From Paraburkholderia caffeinitolerans (lineage in GTDB: Bacteria; Pseudomonadota; Gammaproteobacteria; Burkholderiales; Burkholderiaceae), in the NCBI RefSeq assembly GCF_902859945.1, contig NZ_CADIKL010000035.1:27499-91498 (forward strand): a DNA stretch of 64,000 nucleotides, read 5' to 3'. A model generated the notes under the pieces. The model was not told where the DNA came from, did not search any database, and saw only the letters and a list, made by a program, of their open reading frames with translations. Shown piece by piece: positions 27,011-36,684 of the stretch. Both the position numbers and the translations under genes were made by a program. Each line of letters begins with the position of its first letter. The first letter of the stretch is position 1.

Positions 27011-30000
27011 TCACGCTGAATCGCGCATCGCGGCCTGCTCGCGCAGCACCTCCAGTTCGGCCACCACCTCTTCAGAGAAAGCGCTCACCTCGTCGGTCCA
27101 CTGGCCGGCTTCGCGCAGCGTTGCGCGCAACTCCAGGCAGGCTTCGTTCAGCATCGATGGCCCTAGCACGGCAAGGCCGCCCGAGACGCGATGCGCCCAG
27201 TCGCGCAGACGCTGGAAATCGTGCGTGGACGCAATCCGCGCATAGTCGGCAATATCGTGGTCGGCCTGCTCGACGAAGAGCGGCGCAAGCGCGGGCGACA
27301 AGGCGGGAAAGCGCGGCAAGTCGGCGTCATCGTCGATCTCGTCACTCAGATGGCTCATGTCGCTCATGTCGCTTACGGCGTTCGGGTTGTTGTTCTCGGG
27401 CTGTGCCGGTGCCGGCTGAGCGATGGCGTCTTGCGCTGTGTCCGGCCGATGCTCCGCCACGTCGGCGAGCACGCGCGCGAGCGCCGCGAGCGGCACCGGC
27501 TTGCTCAGGTAATCGCTGAAGCCGGACAAGCGGCCTTGGGCGATCTGTTCGGGCAGCGCGTTGCCGCTCACCGCGTAGATGGGCAGCGCCGCGTGCTTCG
27601 CACGCGCGGCCTGCAGCAGTTCATAGCCGTTCATCTTCGGCATGTTGAGATCGGTGAGCATGACGTCGACGCGCACGTCATCGAGCCGCGCGAGTGCTTC
27701 TTCGCCGTCCTTGGCTTCGGTCACGTTCGCCCCCAGCGTGCGCAACTGATCGCGCAGGAGACTGCGGTTGAGCAGGTTGTCTTCCGCGATCAGCACGTTC
27801 AGCCGCCGGAATTCGCTGTTTTGTGGCGCTTGCGGTGCTTGCGGCACCCGTGCCACGGCAGTTCCAGCGGATCCGGCAGCGGGCGCCGCCTGAGTCCCTC
27901 CATGCGCCGCCGCCTCGGGCCGCACGCGCAGCATTTGCGTGGCGGTGCGAATGCCCGCGAGACTGTACAGGCTCACTTCCACCCCGCCGTCTTCACGGGC
28001 AAGCGGCACGAGCGGCCCGTCCTGGCTCAGCCAAATGACGTTGGCCATGCTGCCCCACAGGCGTTTCACATCGTCGGCCGAATACTCGCTCGTCACCAGC
28101 AGATAGTCCCATGCGCCTTCGCGCGGCGGCGGCTCGTTCGTGCTCAGCCAGGTCGGCGCGCTGACCTTGGGGTCGAACAGATTCGTGAGCCATTCGTGGT
28201 TCTCGGGCGCACGGCACAGCATGGCCGGATGCACTTCAGGCAAGGTCCATTCCTCGCCCGCGGTAGTCTCGCCGCTCACGCGCAACGGCAACGTGACGAT
28301 GACGCGCGTGCCCACGCCGAGCGTGCTTTCCACTTCGCAGCGCCCGCGCATGAGCTTCGCGAGGCGTCCGCAAATCGACAGGCCGAGGCCGGTGCCGCGC
28401 GCCTCGGTGAGGCGGTGCTCGTCGCCTTGCGTGAACGGCTGGAACAGGCGGGCCTTGAGGGAGTCGGGCATGCCCACGCCCGAGTCGGCCACGCTGAGTT
28501 CGAGCGCGTCGCCGAGCCAGTTCGCTCGCAGCACGATCTTGCCCGAATGCGTGAACTTGAACGCATTGCTCAAGAGGTTATTGACGATCTGCGCGAGCCG
28601 CACGGAGTCGAAATACAGCCGCGCGGGAATCGCGCGGTCCACCACGAGGTAGAACGGTAGCTGCGAGTGCACGGCGAGCGGCGCATGGGTGAGCGCGATG
28701 CGCACGAGCAGCGCGGCAATCGATTCGGGTTCCTCAGAAAGCGTCATCGCGCCGACATCGATCTTCGAGAAGTCGAGCACATCGCTCACGATTTGCAGCA
28801 GCTCCGAGGAGGAGACCTGCATGGCCTGCACGCGCGCTTCCTGCTCGGGCGCGAGCGGCCCGCGCGCCACCAGTTCGATGTTGCCGACGAGCGAGGCGAG
28901 CGGCGTGCGGATTTCGTGGCTCATCGCCGCGAAGAAGCTCACCTTGCTGCGCGCAGCGTCATCGCTCGTGCGCTTGGCTTCGCGCAGCAGGCGCTCGGCC
29001 TCGTGGTGCTCCGACATGTCGGCGAAGGCGCAGAACATGACTTCTTCGCGGTTCATGGAAGCGGGCGCGTAGGTGATCTCCAGATGCACGCTGCCGCCGT
29101 CTTCGCGCGCGAGCGAGAACGGCAGGACGTAGATGGGCGTGTCGCGGGGCGTCGATGGCGCATACGGCATGTGCTTCTCGAACTCGACGCACAGCGCGGC
29201 GGGCAGCCGGGTGGCGTGCTCGTCGAGACCGAGCACGTTGCGCACGATCTGGTTCGCGATCACGATTTCGAAGTCGCGCTGCCGCACGATGCACAGGCCG
29301 ACCGGCGTGGCATGCACGAGCAGGTGGTTGAGCAGCTCGCCTTCGAGGGCGCGCGTGGCCTCGCCATAGGTGCGCTCGAGCACGTGCCGGTTCCAGTAGC
29401 GCGAGAGCGCCACCAGCAGCGCGACCAGCGCCGCCGTCATCAGCAGGATGATGATGAGCGGCGTGCGGATCAGCGCGAACGCGTCGCCCCAGGACAGCGC
29501 GAGCGTGTAATGGCCGAACTGGTATTCGAGCGGCTGCTCTCGCAGCGCCCAGCCGAAGCGCGTGAGCAGATGAAAACGCTCGACAGACAAGGTCGAGACA
29601 ATGCGGTCGACATACTGCGCGACGGGCGGGGACAGCGTGCCGGACAGCATCGTACCGTCGCCGTCGAACAGGGTTGGCGCGATGCCCGACGTATTGGGGG
29701 CCTGCGATAGCTTGGTCAGATCGACGCTCGTCATGACGAGCGCATAAGGCTTGCCATCCTTGATAACCGTTGCCGCACCCAGCACGAGCTCCGGAGCAAA
29801 GCCCAGCCCGGGAGGCGGGCGAAACCACGCGATATCGTGCCAGCGGCCCGGCTCCTGTGGGTCGATGCCGCGCGCATTCATGCGCAGAAGCGCGGTTTCC
29901 GCGAGGATGCGCGCACGATCCACGCCCGAATGCATCGGCTCGTCGTTCACGCTACTGCGCTTGGGAACGAGCCGGTAACCCCATGCGGCGCTGCCGTCGA

Positions 30001-30433
30001 GCATCACGAAGAGCACCGGCCAGTCTGACCCGGCGTTCGAAGCCATTTGTACCGTGTGATCGCAAAACGATTGCAGCGAGGGCGCATCCGCGAGGTCCGG
30101 GAAGGCCGGCGTACAACGGTGCTGCGTGGGCGTGGGCAGCGGCGTGAACGTGCCCGCCTGGTTCAGCGTCAACAGCAGGCGCACGTTCTCCAGGAAGGTA
30201 AAGTGGCGACCCAGCACCTCGTTCGTTTGCGCAGTGACCGTGCGCAATCTTGCGGCCTGATTCGAGAGCGACGCTGCGCCAATGCTGAACGCCGTCACGA
30301 CGGCCGCTATCAGCCCCGCGAAGGCGAGCAGCGCGATCAGCATGGCGAAGACCCGCCGCTCGCGCTTCAGATTGCGCTCCAGTGCGTTGAGCGCGTCGAG
30401 AGGCGAAGCCACCGAGCCGATGCGCCGTTCCAT
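27011..30433 (-). CDS. Hybrid sensor histidine kinase with receiver and HPt domains
   Basis: A 1140-residue RcsC/BvgS-like phosphorelay kinase. TM1 lies near residues 30-52 and TM2 near 325-345, with a large (about 270-residue) periplasmic sensor region between. A PAS-like region (about 370-490) follows, then the H-box AAMSHEIRTPLASLVGNIEL with His about 505, ATPase boxes (LLSNAFKFTHSG, DSGVGMPDSL, GTGLGLSI), a degenerate receiver-like segment, a true receiver with Asp about 927 (LTDLNMPKMNGYELL) and a C-terminal HPt domain with His about 1080 (WAHRVSGGLAVLG). It starts at ATG 30433, overlapping the stop of its response regulator by one base, so the two genes are translationally coupled. The signal and regulon are unknown. 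Confidence 0.9.
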   Translation of the reverse strand: MERRIGSVASPLDALNALERNLKRERRVFAMLIALLAFAGLIAAVVTAFSIGAASLSNQAARLRTVTAQTNEVLGRHFTFLENVRLLLTLNQAGTFTPLPTPTQHRCTPAFPDLADAPSLQSFCDHTVQMASNAGSDWPVLFVMLDGSAAWGYRLVPKRSSVNDEPMHSGVDRARILAETALLRMNARGIDPQEPGRWHDIAWFRPPPGLGFAPELVLGAATVIKDGKPYALVMTSVDLTKLSQAPNTSGIAPTLFDGDGTMLSGTLSPPVAQYVDRIVSTLSVERFHLLTRFGWALREQPLEYQFGHYTLALSWGDAFALIRTPLIIILLMTAALVALLVALSRYWNRHVLERTYGEATRALEGELLNHLLVHATPVGLCIVRQRDFEIVIANQIVRNVLGLDEHATRLPAALCVEFEKHMPYAPSTPRDTPIYVLPFSLAREDGGSVHLEITYAPASMNREEVMFCAFADMSEHHEAERLLREAKRTSDDAARSKVSFFAAMSHEIRTPLASLVGNIELVARGPLAPEQEARVQAMQVSSSELLQIVSDVLDFSKIDVGAMTLSEEPESIAALLVRIALTHAPLAVHSQLPFYLVVDRAIPARLYFDSVRLAQIVNNLLSNAFKFTHSGKIVLRANWLGDALELSVADSGVGMPDSLKARLFQPFTQGDEHRLTEARGTGLGLSICGRLAKLMRGRCEVESTLGVGTRVIVTLPLRVSGETTAGEEWTLPEVHPAMLCRAPENHEWLTNLFDPKVSAPTWLSTNEPPPREGAWDYLLVTSEYSADDVKRLWGSMANVIWLSQDGPLVPLAREDGGVEVSLYSLAGIRTATQMLRVRPEAAAHGGTQAAPAAGSAGTAVARVPQAPQAPQNSEFRRLNVLIAEDNLLNRSLLRDQLRTLGANVTEAKDGEEALARLDDVRVDVMLTDLNMPKMNGYELLQAARAKHAALPIYAVSGNALPEQIAQGRLSGFSDYLSKPVPLAALARVLADVAEHRPDTAQDAIAQPAPAQPENNNPNAVSDMSDMSHLSDEIDDDADLPRFPALSPALAPLFVEQADHDIADYARIASTHDFQRLRDWAHRVSGGLAVLGPSMLNEACLELRATLREAGQWTDEVSAFSEEVVAELEVLREQAAMRDSA

Positions 30434-31095
30434 TATGCGAATCCGTTTTCGCTCGCGTAGCGGATCAGATCGGCATTTGAATCGAGGTGGAGCTTGCGCA
30501 TGGCTGCGCGCTTCTGGGTGGCGACGGTCGTGACCGAGCGGCTCAGGCGTTTGGAAATTTCGGTCACGCTCAGGCCGAGCGCGAACAGACGCACGACTTC
30601 GAGCTCGCGCGGCGAGAGCGGGTTGGTGCGGCGGAATTCATCGGCGGTCGAGCCTTCGGTGGCGAGCCGCTCGGCAATGCGCGCGGAGAGCGTCGTGCCC
30701 GGCTCGACGAGCGCGCGCTGGCAGACTTGCGCGAGCGTCGGGATCGGTTCGTCCTTGCCGACGAGGCCGGCTACGCCCAGTTCGGCGAGTTCGTGCAGGA
30801 TGCCGCCGTTGGTGAGCATCGTGAACACCACGAGGGGGATGTCCGGATAGAGCCGGCGCAAGCGGCTGATGAGACGCAGCCCGTCTTCGTCCTCGATCTC
30901 GCCCTGCATCGAGAAGTCCGTGACGATGAGATCGCAAGGGGTGCTGCGCAATTTTTCGAGAAGCTCGGCGCCTGACCCGGCGGTCGCCACGACCTTGTGT
31001 CCGGGTATCTGGTCCAGGTAGTCGGTAACGGCGGTGAGCACGACAGGATGGTCGTCGGCCACCACGATCCGCAGTTCTTGTGTCGCGTTCGTCAT
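30433..31095 (-). CDS. LuxR/NarL-type response regulator (RcsB-like)
   Basis: A 220-residue regulator. The receiver domain has the acidic pair in VVADDHP, phosphoacceptor Asp 60 (DLIVTDFSMQ) and Lys in LVGKDEPIP. The LuxR-type helix-turn-helix covers about residues 158-215 (LSPRELEVVRLFALGLSVTEISKRLSRSVTTV in part). ATG 31095 (MTNATQELRIVVADD) is chosen as the family start. It is the first gene of an operon with the hybrid kinase, whose HPt domain should donate phosphate. Genes controlled are not evident here; RcsB-type regulators often control envelope, biofilm or virulence traits. Confidence 0.9.
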   Translation of the reverse strand: MTNATQELRIVVADDHPVVLTAVTDYLDQIPGHKVVATAGSGAELLEKLRSTPCDLIVTDFSMQGEIEDEDGLRLISRLRRLYPDIPLVVFTMLTNGGILHELAELGVAGLVGKDEPIPTLAQVCQRALVEPGTTLSARIAERLATEGSTADEFRRTNPLSPRELEVVRLFALGLSVTEISKRLSRSVTTVATQKRAAMRKLHLDSNADLIRYASENGFA

Positions 31096-31303
31096 GAGCG
31101 TGAGCGTATTGCCTGGATTCGCAGTGTGGAGAAGGTGCATTGCAGCAGGGCAATGGCCCCGCAACGATGCATGATGCCTATCTCATTATATGACAGTGGT
31201 TTATACGAATTATTGTAGGGTGTCTCGATGTTTTGCGTCGGAATATGGCCTCTCCGGGTGATTAAGCGTTGAAGGATTTTGCCTGGCCCGACTCGTGTCT
31301 GGA

Positions 31304-31834
31304 TTAGCGCTTGGCTTGCGGGCGCGCGCCGCCGATGCCATGCGCATCGCCGCTGTTGGCGACCTGGCAGCGCGAGTGGAAGCACGCGACCGAAAAGCGG
31401 GCGTCGCCGCCCGACGCCGTGGAGCAGGACTGGCTGCACGAGCGCGTGGGCATTTGCGCGAACTGCAGTGGCACGGGACGCAAGCGCGGCTGTCCCGGGG
31501 GAGCGGATTCTACATGGCGAGCCACAAGGGCGCGGCCAGGCTTCGCGTTGGCGAGGCAGAACACGATGGCTCCTACTGTCATCGCCCAGCTGAGTGCGCC
31601 GCACGCCGCCGTCAGCCAGAAGGTGGAGCCGGGCTCGTGCCAGAGCAGAAACAGCATGGCGAAGAAGGCAAGGTAGAAAAACGGCAGGAGATAGATCCCG
31701 ATGTCGCTCGCCCATTCGCAAGCGCGCGAGATCCATGATGCTGAGGATCGGTTCTGACGAAGGTCGGGAGCTACGGACATGGCGGTATCTGATTCAAGAT
31801 GGCTGGGAGCCGGATGTTGCGTTGATCGCGTCAT
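31304..31834 (-). CDS. Hypothetical membrane protein
   Basis: A 176-residue frame with two clear membrane helices: IGIYLLPFFYLAFFAMLFLLW and FWLTAACGALSWAMTVGAIVF, separated by a short loop. The rest, including the Cys/Ser-rich C-terminus, is not recognisable and might reflect an ended or decayed gene. ATG 31834 is used; ATG 31780 (MSVAPDLRQ) is a plausible shorter start. Neither has a good ribosome site. The overlapping frame 31092-31736 lacks such features. No function is claimed. Confidence 0.5.
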   Translation of the reverse strand: MTRSTQHPAPSHLESDTAMSVAPDLRQNRSSASWISRACEWASDIGIYLLPFFYLAFFAMLFLLWHEPGSTFWLTAACGALSWAMTVGAIVFCLANAKPGRALVARHVESAPPGQPRLRPVPLQFAQMPTRSCSQSCSTASGGDARFSVACFHSRCQVANSGDAHGIGGARPQAKR

Positions 31835-32147
31835 GTCTTGAATGTATCGATTCAGGCTGACAGAGAAAATCGGACGATTTCGAGAAGTGATCTGATCGCG
31901 CCGAAGGGAAGCCGAGGGCCGCCAAACGACATCAAATGGACGGAGCGCAGGGATGTTGCGTTGCGGCATTACAGGCCGCCGGGTGGCGGCGCCGTGATCT
32001 TTTCGAGGCGAGGGCGCGAACTCGATGCGCGGCGAATTGTCCTATACCGCCAAGGGAGGCAGGCGGCCTCGCACGCCGTCTCGTGGCGCTTTGCGCAGCC
32101 TCTGCGCGCGCGTTTTTTCGTAGAACCGTACAGACAGGAATACCTCT
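31835..32147. other. Intergenic region upstream of the SYLF lipoprotein
   Basis: A 313-bp gap between divergent genes that must contain their promoters. GACAGGAATACCT lies just before the gene at 32148. I see no repeat, RNA or further gene. Confidence 0.4.
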
Positions 32148-32738
32148 ATGCGCCGACGTCAATTTCTTCTCAGCTCCAGCGCCGTGCTCGCGGTAAGCGG
32201 CCTCGCACTGGCCGGCTGCACGACAACCCCGCTCGGTTCGGGAGACAGCGCCAGCCAGAACGCGGCGCGTCGCAACTCCATCGATGCGAGCGTGGACGCC
32301 ACGCTCGCGCGCCTCTACGGCACCGTGACCGGGTCGCGCGAACTGCTTTCAAAGGCGAGCGGCGTGCTCGTGTTTCCGAGTGTGATTTCGGCAGGGTTCT
32401 GGTTCGGCGCGCAATACGGCACCGGCGCGCTGCGCGTGAACGGGCATACCGATGGCTACTACAGCACGCTAGGGGGCTCGTTTGGCCTGCAGATCGGCGC
32501 GCAGTCCAAGGCCATCGTGTTCGCGTTCATGAACCAGGGCGCGCTCAACGATTTCGTCAACAGCCAGGGCTGGTCGGCGGGCGCCGACGCCACGGTTGCG
32601 CTTGTCACCGTGGGGGCGAACGGCAATGTCGACACCTCGACGGCGACTAGTCCGGTCGAGGCGTTCGTGCTGACCAATGCCGGCTTGATGGCCGGCGTCT
32701 CGCTCGAAGGCGTGAAGGTTTCGCGGCTGGTGATCTGA
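32148..32738 (+). CDS. SYLF/Ysc84-domain lipoprotein (BPSL1445-like)
   Basis: A 196-residue exported lipoprotein. The N-terminus MRRRQFLLSSSAVLAVSGLALAGC has a run of arginines (twin-arginine-like RRRQFLL) and a lipobox ending at Cys 24. The SYLF/Ysc84 domain follows: SKASGVLVFPSVISAGFWFGAQYGTGALRV in part, GGSFGLQIGAQSKAIVFAFMN in part, and the C-terminal TNAGLMAGVSLEGVKVSRL. SYLF domains bind lipids; the bacterial role is unclear. The nearest known protein type is the Burkholderia pseudomallei lipoprotein BPSL1445. It is transcribed alone and followed by a strong hairpin. Confidence 0.9.
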   Translation: MRRRQFLLSSSAVLAVSGLALAGCTTTPLGSGDSASQNAARRNSIDASVDATLARLYGTVTGSRELLSKASGVLVFPSVISAGFWFGAQYGTGALRVNGHTDGYYSTLGGSFGLQIGAQSKAIVFAFMNQGALNDFVNSQGWSAGADATVALVTVGANGNVDTSTATSPVEAFVLTNAGLMAGVSLEGVKVSRLVI

Positions 32739-32783
32739 GCGCCGCTCGATTACCGTCTGATTGCCATTTGATTCCCGCTTGGC

Positions 32784-32817
32784 TCATGCAGCCGGCAAAA
32801 TAGTGCCGGCTGCATGA
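32784..32817. terminator. Perfect 14-bp stem hairpin after the SYLF gene
   Basis: TCATGCAGCCGGCA (32784-32797) and its exact reverse complement (32804-32817) flank loop AAATAG, 45 bp after the stop. An A-run follows on the plus strand rather than T, so the intrinsic terminator would be imperfect for the + strand, but the position fits termination. Confidence 0.6.
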
Positions 32818-32872
32818 AAATGCACATTCAGGCGGTCGTGCCCTTTCTGGCCCCGCCAGACGCCGCTTTGCC

Positions 32873-32913
32873 GGGTTATCCATGATTTTGGAAATATTTA
32901 TATCTAAATTATA
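32873..32913. promoter_or_regulatory. Conserved regulatory block upstream of the oxidoreductase operon
   Basis: A 41-bp block that begins GGGTTATCCATGATTTTG and continues with an AT-rich part containing TTTATATCTAAA. The same block, with the same internal spacing, lies at 37706-37746 between the marR and cyclase genes. The CTAAA part forms an inverted repeat (perfect as TTTAG-AC-CTAAA in the second copy, one mismatch here). This is the pattern expected of an operator for the MarR protein encoded at 37157-37606, 63 bp before the start of the first gene. Confidence 0.65.
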
Positions 32914-32975
32914 CTGACCCGACACGCGGCGCGGATGCGCTCGGCGGCAGAGGACAAACATCGAAGGGGATGGTC

Positions 32976-35132
32976 ATGGCGGAGCGGTCGTTTGTCGAGG
33001 AAGTGAAGAAACTGCGCCTCGGCGCGGGCGAGGTATTTAGCGGCGAAGGCATTCTCGCCGTGACGAAGGCGCTACTCGAATCAGGCGTGGCCTATGTGGC
33101 CGGCTACCAGGGCGCGCCGATTTCGCACCTGATGGACGTGCTCGCGGACGCACAGGACATCCTTGGCGACCACGGCATCCGCTTCGAGAACAGCGCGAGC
33201 GAGGCCACGGCCGCGGCATCGCTGGCTGCCTCCGTCAACTATCCGCTGCGCGGCGCGGTGACCTTCAAGGCCACGGTGGGCACCAACGTCGCCTCCGACG
33301 CGCTGGCGAATCTCGCCTCGGGCGGCGTGACGGGCGGGGCGCTCATCATCGTCGGCGAAGACTACGGCGAGGGCTCCTCGATCATGCAGGAGCGCAGCCA
33401 TGCGTTTGCAATGAAGTCGCAAATCTGGCTGCTCGATCCGCGTCCCAATCTGCCCTCGATCGTGCAGGCGGTGAAGGACGGCTTCGACCTGTCCGAGGCG
33501 AGCCACACGCCTGTCATGCTGCAATTGCGCATTCGCGCGTGCCACGTGCACGGCCAGTTCGTGGCGTCCGATAACCGCCGCTCCGCTTTCACGATCAAGG
33601 ACGCGCTCGAGCATCCGGTCCGCGATGTCGAGCGTATCGTGCTGCCGCCCGCGAGCTTTCTGCATGAGCGCGAGAAGATTCAAGAGCGCTGGCCGGCAGC
33701 GGTGCAATTCATCGAAGCGCGCCAGCTCAACGAATTTTTCTCGGCCGACGCGCGCGATATCGGCATCGCGGTGCAGGGGGGCAGCTACAACACGGTGCTG
33801 CGCGCGCTCGAACGGCTGGGTCTCGCCGATGTCTACGGCGAATCGGAAATTCCGCTTTATGTGATGAACGTGGCGTACCCGCTCATCGATTCGGAGTGGG
33901 AACGATTTTGCGCGGGCAAGCGCGCGGTGCTCGTGATCGAAGAAGGGCAGCCGAACTTCGTCGAGCAAAACGCGAGCGCGATCCTGCGCCAACGCGGCGT
34001 GAGCGCGGCGTTGCACGGCAAGGACGTGCTGCCGCTCGCGGGCGAATACAACACGGCCACGGTGATGAAGGGACTGCGTGCGTTCTTCGAGCACTATGGC
34101 GTGCTCGAGCCGCAAGCGACGCCGCGCAAGGTGATTCCGGTGAAGGCCGTGCCGGCCGTTGCAACCGTGCCCGCACTCGATGACAGCGTGCACGCGCGTC
34201 CGCCCGGCTTTTGCACGGGGTGCCCCGAACGCCCGATCTTCACGGCGATGAAGCTCGTGGAGCGCGAGTTGGGCCCGCACCACGTGAGCGCCGACATCGG
34301 CTGTCACCTGTTCTCGATCCTGCCGCCGTTCAACCTGGGCGCGACCACCATGGGCTATGGCCTCGGCAGCGCGAGTGCATCGGCGCTCAACGCGAGCGCG
34401 GACAAGCGCGCCATTTCGGTGATGGGCGACGGCGGCTTCTGGCACAACGGTCTCACGAGCGGCATTGCCAACGCGGTCTTCAACAAGAGCGACAACCTCA
34501 CGATCGTCGTCGACAACAGCTATACGTCGGCCACCGGCGGCCAGGACATTCTTTCATCGACGGCGCTCAACCCCACGCGCAGCACGGGCCACGAAATCGA
34601 GCAGGCGGTGCGCGGCGTGGGCGTGAAGTGGGTGAAGGCCGTGCGCCGAACCTACGACCTCAAGACGATGATGGCGACGCTCAAAGAAGCGCTCACCACG
34701 GGCGAGAAAGGACCCAAGGTGCTGATCGCGCAGAGCGAGTGCATGCTGAACAAGCAGCGCCGCGAGAAGCCGAAGCAGCGCAAGGCGATTGCCGCCGGCG
34801 AGCGGGTGGTGCGCGAGCGTTTTGGCGTCGATTCGGATACCTGCACGGGCGACCACTCGTGCATTCGGCTCTCGGGATGCCCGTCGCTTTCGATCAAGCC
34901 CAACCCCGATCCGTTGCGCACCGATCCGGTGGCAAGCGTGCTCGACAGCTGCGTGGGGTGCGGTTTATGCGGCGAGGTTTCGCACGCGGCCGTGCTGTGC
35001 CCGTCGTTCTATCGTGCGCAGATCATCAGTAATCCTTCGAAAATGGACAAGCTGCGCCAGCGCATGCGCAACGCCGTGATCGGCTGGCTGCAGCGCCGCG
35101 AAGCGCGCCGCCGTGCGCGTTATGCCTTCTGA
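32976..35132 (+). CDS. Indolepyruvate-ferredoxin-oxidoreductase-like alpha subunit (IorA type)
   Basis: A 718-residue ThDP/iron-sulfur enzyme subunit that oxidatively decarboxylates an aryl 2-oxo acid to its acyl-CoA. Domains in order: the pyrimidine-binding N-domain (AGYQGAPISHLMDVL, GIRFENSASEATAAASLAAS), the middle domain, a Cys-bearing C-T-G-C-P segment (FCTGCPERPIF), and the ThDP motif GDGGFWHNGLTSGIANAVFN near residue 483. The C-terminal ferredoxin-like part has cysteines in CTGDHSC and CPS (about 623) and CVGCGLC (about 659). ATG 32976 has AAGGGG 6 bases upstream; ATG 32970 would overlap that site. It is the first gene of an operon with a beta subunit and a thioesterase. The substrate is inferred from context (isatinate or another aryl-glyoxylate), not proven. 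Confidence 0.88.
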   Translation: MAERSFVEEVKKLRLGAGEVFSGEGILAVTKALLESGVAYVAGYQGAPISHLMDVLADAQDILGDHGIRFENSASEATAAASLAASVNYPLRGAVTFKATVGTNVASDALANLASGGVTGGALIIVGEDYGEGSSIMQERSHAFAMKSQIWLLDPRPNLPSIVQAVKDGFDLSEASHTPVMLQLRIRACHVHGQFVASDNRRSAFTIKDALEHPVRDVERIVLPPASFLHEREKIQERWPAAVQFIEARQLNEFFSADARDIGIAVQGGSYNTVLRALERLGLADVYGESEIPLYVMNVAYPLIDSEWERFCAGKRAVLVIEEGQPNFVEQNASAILRQRGVSAALHGKDVLPLAGEYNTATVMKGLRAFFEHYGVLEPQATPRKVIPVKAVPAVATVPALDDSVHARPPGFCTGCPERPIFTAMKLVERELGPHHVSADIGCHLFSILPPFNLGATTMGYGLGSASASALNASADKRAISVMGDGGFWHNGLTSGIANAVFNKSDNLTIVVDNSYTSATGGQDILSSTALNPTRSTGHEIEQAVRGVGVKWVKAVRRTYDLKTMMATLKEALTTGEKGPKVLIAQSECMLNKQRREKPKQRKAIAAGERVVRERFGVDSDTCTGDHSCIRLSGCPSLSIKPNPDPLRTDPVASVLDSCVGCGLCGEVSHAAVLCPSFYRAQIISNPSKMDKLRQRMRNAVIGWLQRREARRRARYAF

Positions 35133-35147
35133 GCGCAGGGAGAGATC

Positions 35148-36656
35148 ATGACCAAAGCACAACCGATCAAGATCGCGATTCTCGCCATGGGCGGCGAGGG
35201 CGGCGGCGTGCTGGCCGACTGGATCGTCGACCTGGGCGAGCACAACGGCTATTACGCGCAGACCACCTCGGTGCCGGGCGTCGCGCAGCGTACCGGGGCG
35301 ACCATCTATTACGTCGAACTGTTCGCACGCGACGAGATTGAAGCGCGTGAGCCCATTCTCGCCCTGATGCCGCTGCCCGGCGATGTCGACGTCGTGCTCG
35401 CGTCCGAGTTGATGGAAGCGGGCCGCGCGGTGCAGCGCGGGCTCGTGACGCCGGAGCGCACAACGCTCGTGGCTTCGACGCACCGCGTGTATTCGATCGC
35501 CGAGAAAACCGCGATGGGCGATGGCCGCGTGGACGACCGCGCGCTGATTGCCCACGCGGGCGAAGCGTCGAAGCGCTTCGTGCGCTTCGACATGGCGCAG
35601 GCCGCCGAAGCGAGCGGCAGCGTGATCAGCGCGGTGCTGTTCGGCGCGCTCGCGGGCACCGGCGTGTTGCCGTTCAGCCGTCGCCAGTTCGAGGAAACCA
35701 TCGAGCGCGGCGGCGTGGGTGTGAAGCCCAGCTTGCGTGCCTTCGATTTGGGCCATGCACGCGCGGGCGCGGACGAAGCGGCGGACGGTGCGAAGGACGA
35801 AGTTCAGCACAAAGCGCAGCAACCTGCGCCCGCGCCGCGCGACCCGGCAGTGGCCCGCTTGCTCGAGCGCGTGCGGGCGGAATTGCCCGCCGAGGCCCAG
35901 TCGTTCGCCATCGAGGGCGTGCGCCGGCTGATCGACTATCAGGATCCCGACTACGCGGCGCTGTACCTCGACCGGCTCGCGAAGCTGCGCGGCAAGCTCG
36001 CCGATGCGCCGGTCATCTTGCTGCGCGAGACGGCGCGCCATCTTGCGCTATGGATGTCGTACGAGGACACGATTCGCGTGGCCGACCTCAAGACGCGCGC
36101 CTCGCGTTTCGAACGCGTGCGCGGCGAGGTGCGCGCGCAACCGGACCAGCTTCTCGCGATCAACGAGTTCATGCATCCGCGCATCGAGGAGATCTGCGAG
36201 ACCTTGCCCGCCGGAATCGGCCGCTGGCTCGCGAGGCCGCACGCCGTGCATCGGCTCGTCGAGCGCCATACGAAAGCGGGGCGCGTGATCAAGACCAGCT
36301 CGCTGCGCGGCTACCTGGTGCTTCACGCGGTCGCGCGCCTGCGCGGCATGCGCCGCCGCACGCTGCGCTACGAACTGGAGACCGCGCGCATTGAGGCCTG
36401 GCTGCAGCAGATCGTGCAGTCCGCGCAGCACAACCCGGCGCTGGCCGTCGAGGTTGCGCAATGCCAGCGTCTCGTGAAGGGCTACAGCGACACCCATGCC
36501 CGCGGGCTCGCGAACTATCAGACGCTGATGGGCGCGGTTGTACACGCGGGTGCGCGGCTGGCGCCGGCGACCTTGCGCGAGCTTCGCGACGCGGCGCTGG
36601 CCGACGAGCACGGCCACAAGCTGCGTGCCGCGCTTGCGCGACACGCGCTGGCATAA
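35148..36656 (+). CDS. Indolepyruvate oxidoreductase beta subunit with C-terminal DUF6537-type domain
   Basis: A 502-residue protein. Residues 1-200 form the gamma-type domain of 2-oxoacid:ferredoxin oxidoreductases (ILAMGGEGGGVLADWIVD, TTSVPGVAQRTGATIYYVE, STHRVYSIAEKTAMGDG). From about 230 to the end is a helical extension of the kind found fused to aerobic IorB homologues (RFERVRGEVRAQPDQLLAINEFMHPR in part, SLRGYLVLHAVARLRGMRRRTLRYE in part). It is made 15 bp after the alpha subunit gene and should form the complex with it. The fused extension is typical of proteobacterial, not archaeal, enzymes; its role is unknown. Confidence 0.85.
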   Translation: MTKAQPIKIAILAMGGEGGGVLADWIVDLGEHNGYYAQTTSVPGVAQRTGATIYYVELFARDEIEAREPILALMPLPGDVDVVLASELMEAGRAVQRGLVTPERTTLVASTHRVYSIAEKTAMGDGRVDDRALIAHAGEASKRFVRFDMAQAAEASGSVISAVLFGALAGTGVLPFSRRQFEETIERGGVGVKPSLRAFDLGHARAGADEAADGAKDEVQHKAQQPAPAPRDPAVARLLERVRAELPAEAQSFAIEGVRRLIDYQDPDYAALYLDRLAKLRGKLADAPVILLRETARHLALWMSYEDTIRVADLKTRASRFERVRGEVRAQPDQLLAINEFMHPRIEEICETLPAGIGRWLARPHAVHRLVERHTKAGRVIKTSSLRGYLVLHAVARLRGMRRRTLRYELETARIEAWLQQIVQSAQHNPALAVEVAQCQRLVKGYSDTHARGLANYQTLMGAVVHAGARLAPATLRELRDAALADEHGHKLRAALARHALA

Positions 36657-36684
36657 TCGCCGGGTTATCCGGAAAAATATTGCA

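Noticed and set aside
27191..28660. 489-codon frame antisense to the hybrid kinase
   Set aside because: The kinase has all phosphorelay motifs; the other frame has none.
31092..31736. 214-codon minus-strand frame overlapping the hypothetical membrane protein
   Set aside because: Arg/His-rich composition, no membrane helices or ribosome site, and it would run into the promoter of the LuxR-type regulator.
33081..34445. 454-codon frame antisense to the oxidoreductase alpha gene
   Set aside because: Shadow of a real gene; no domain or ribosome site.
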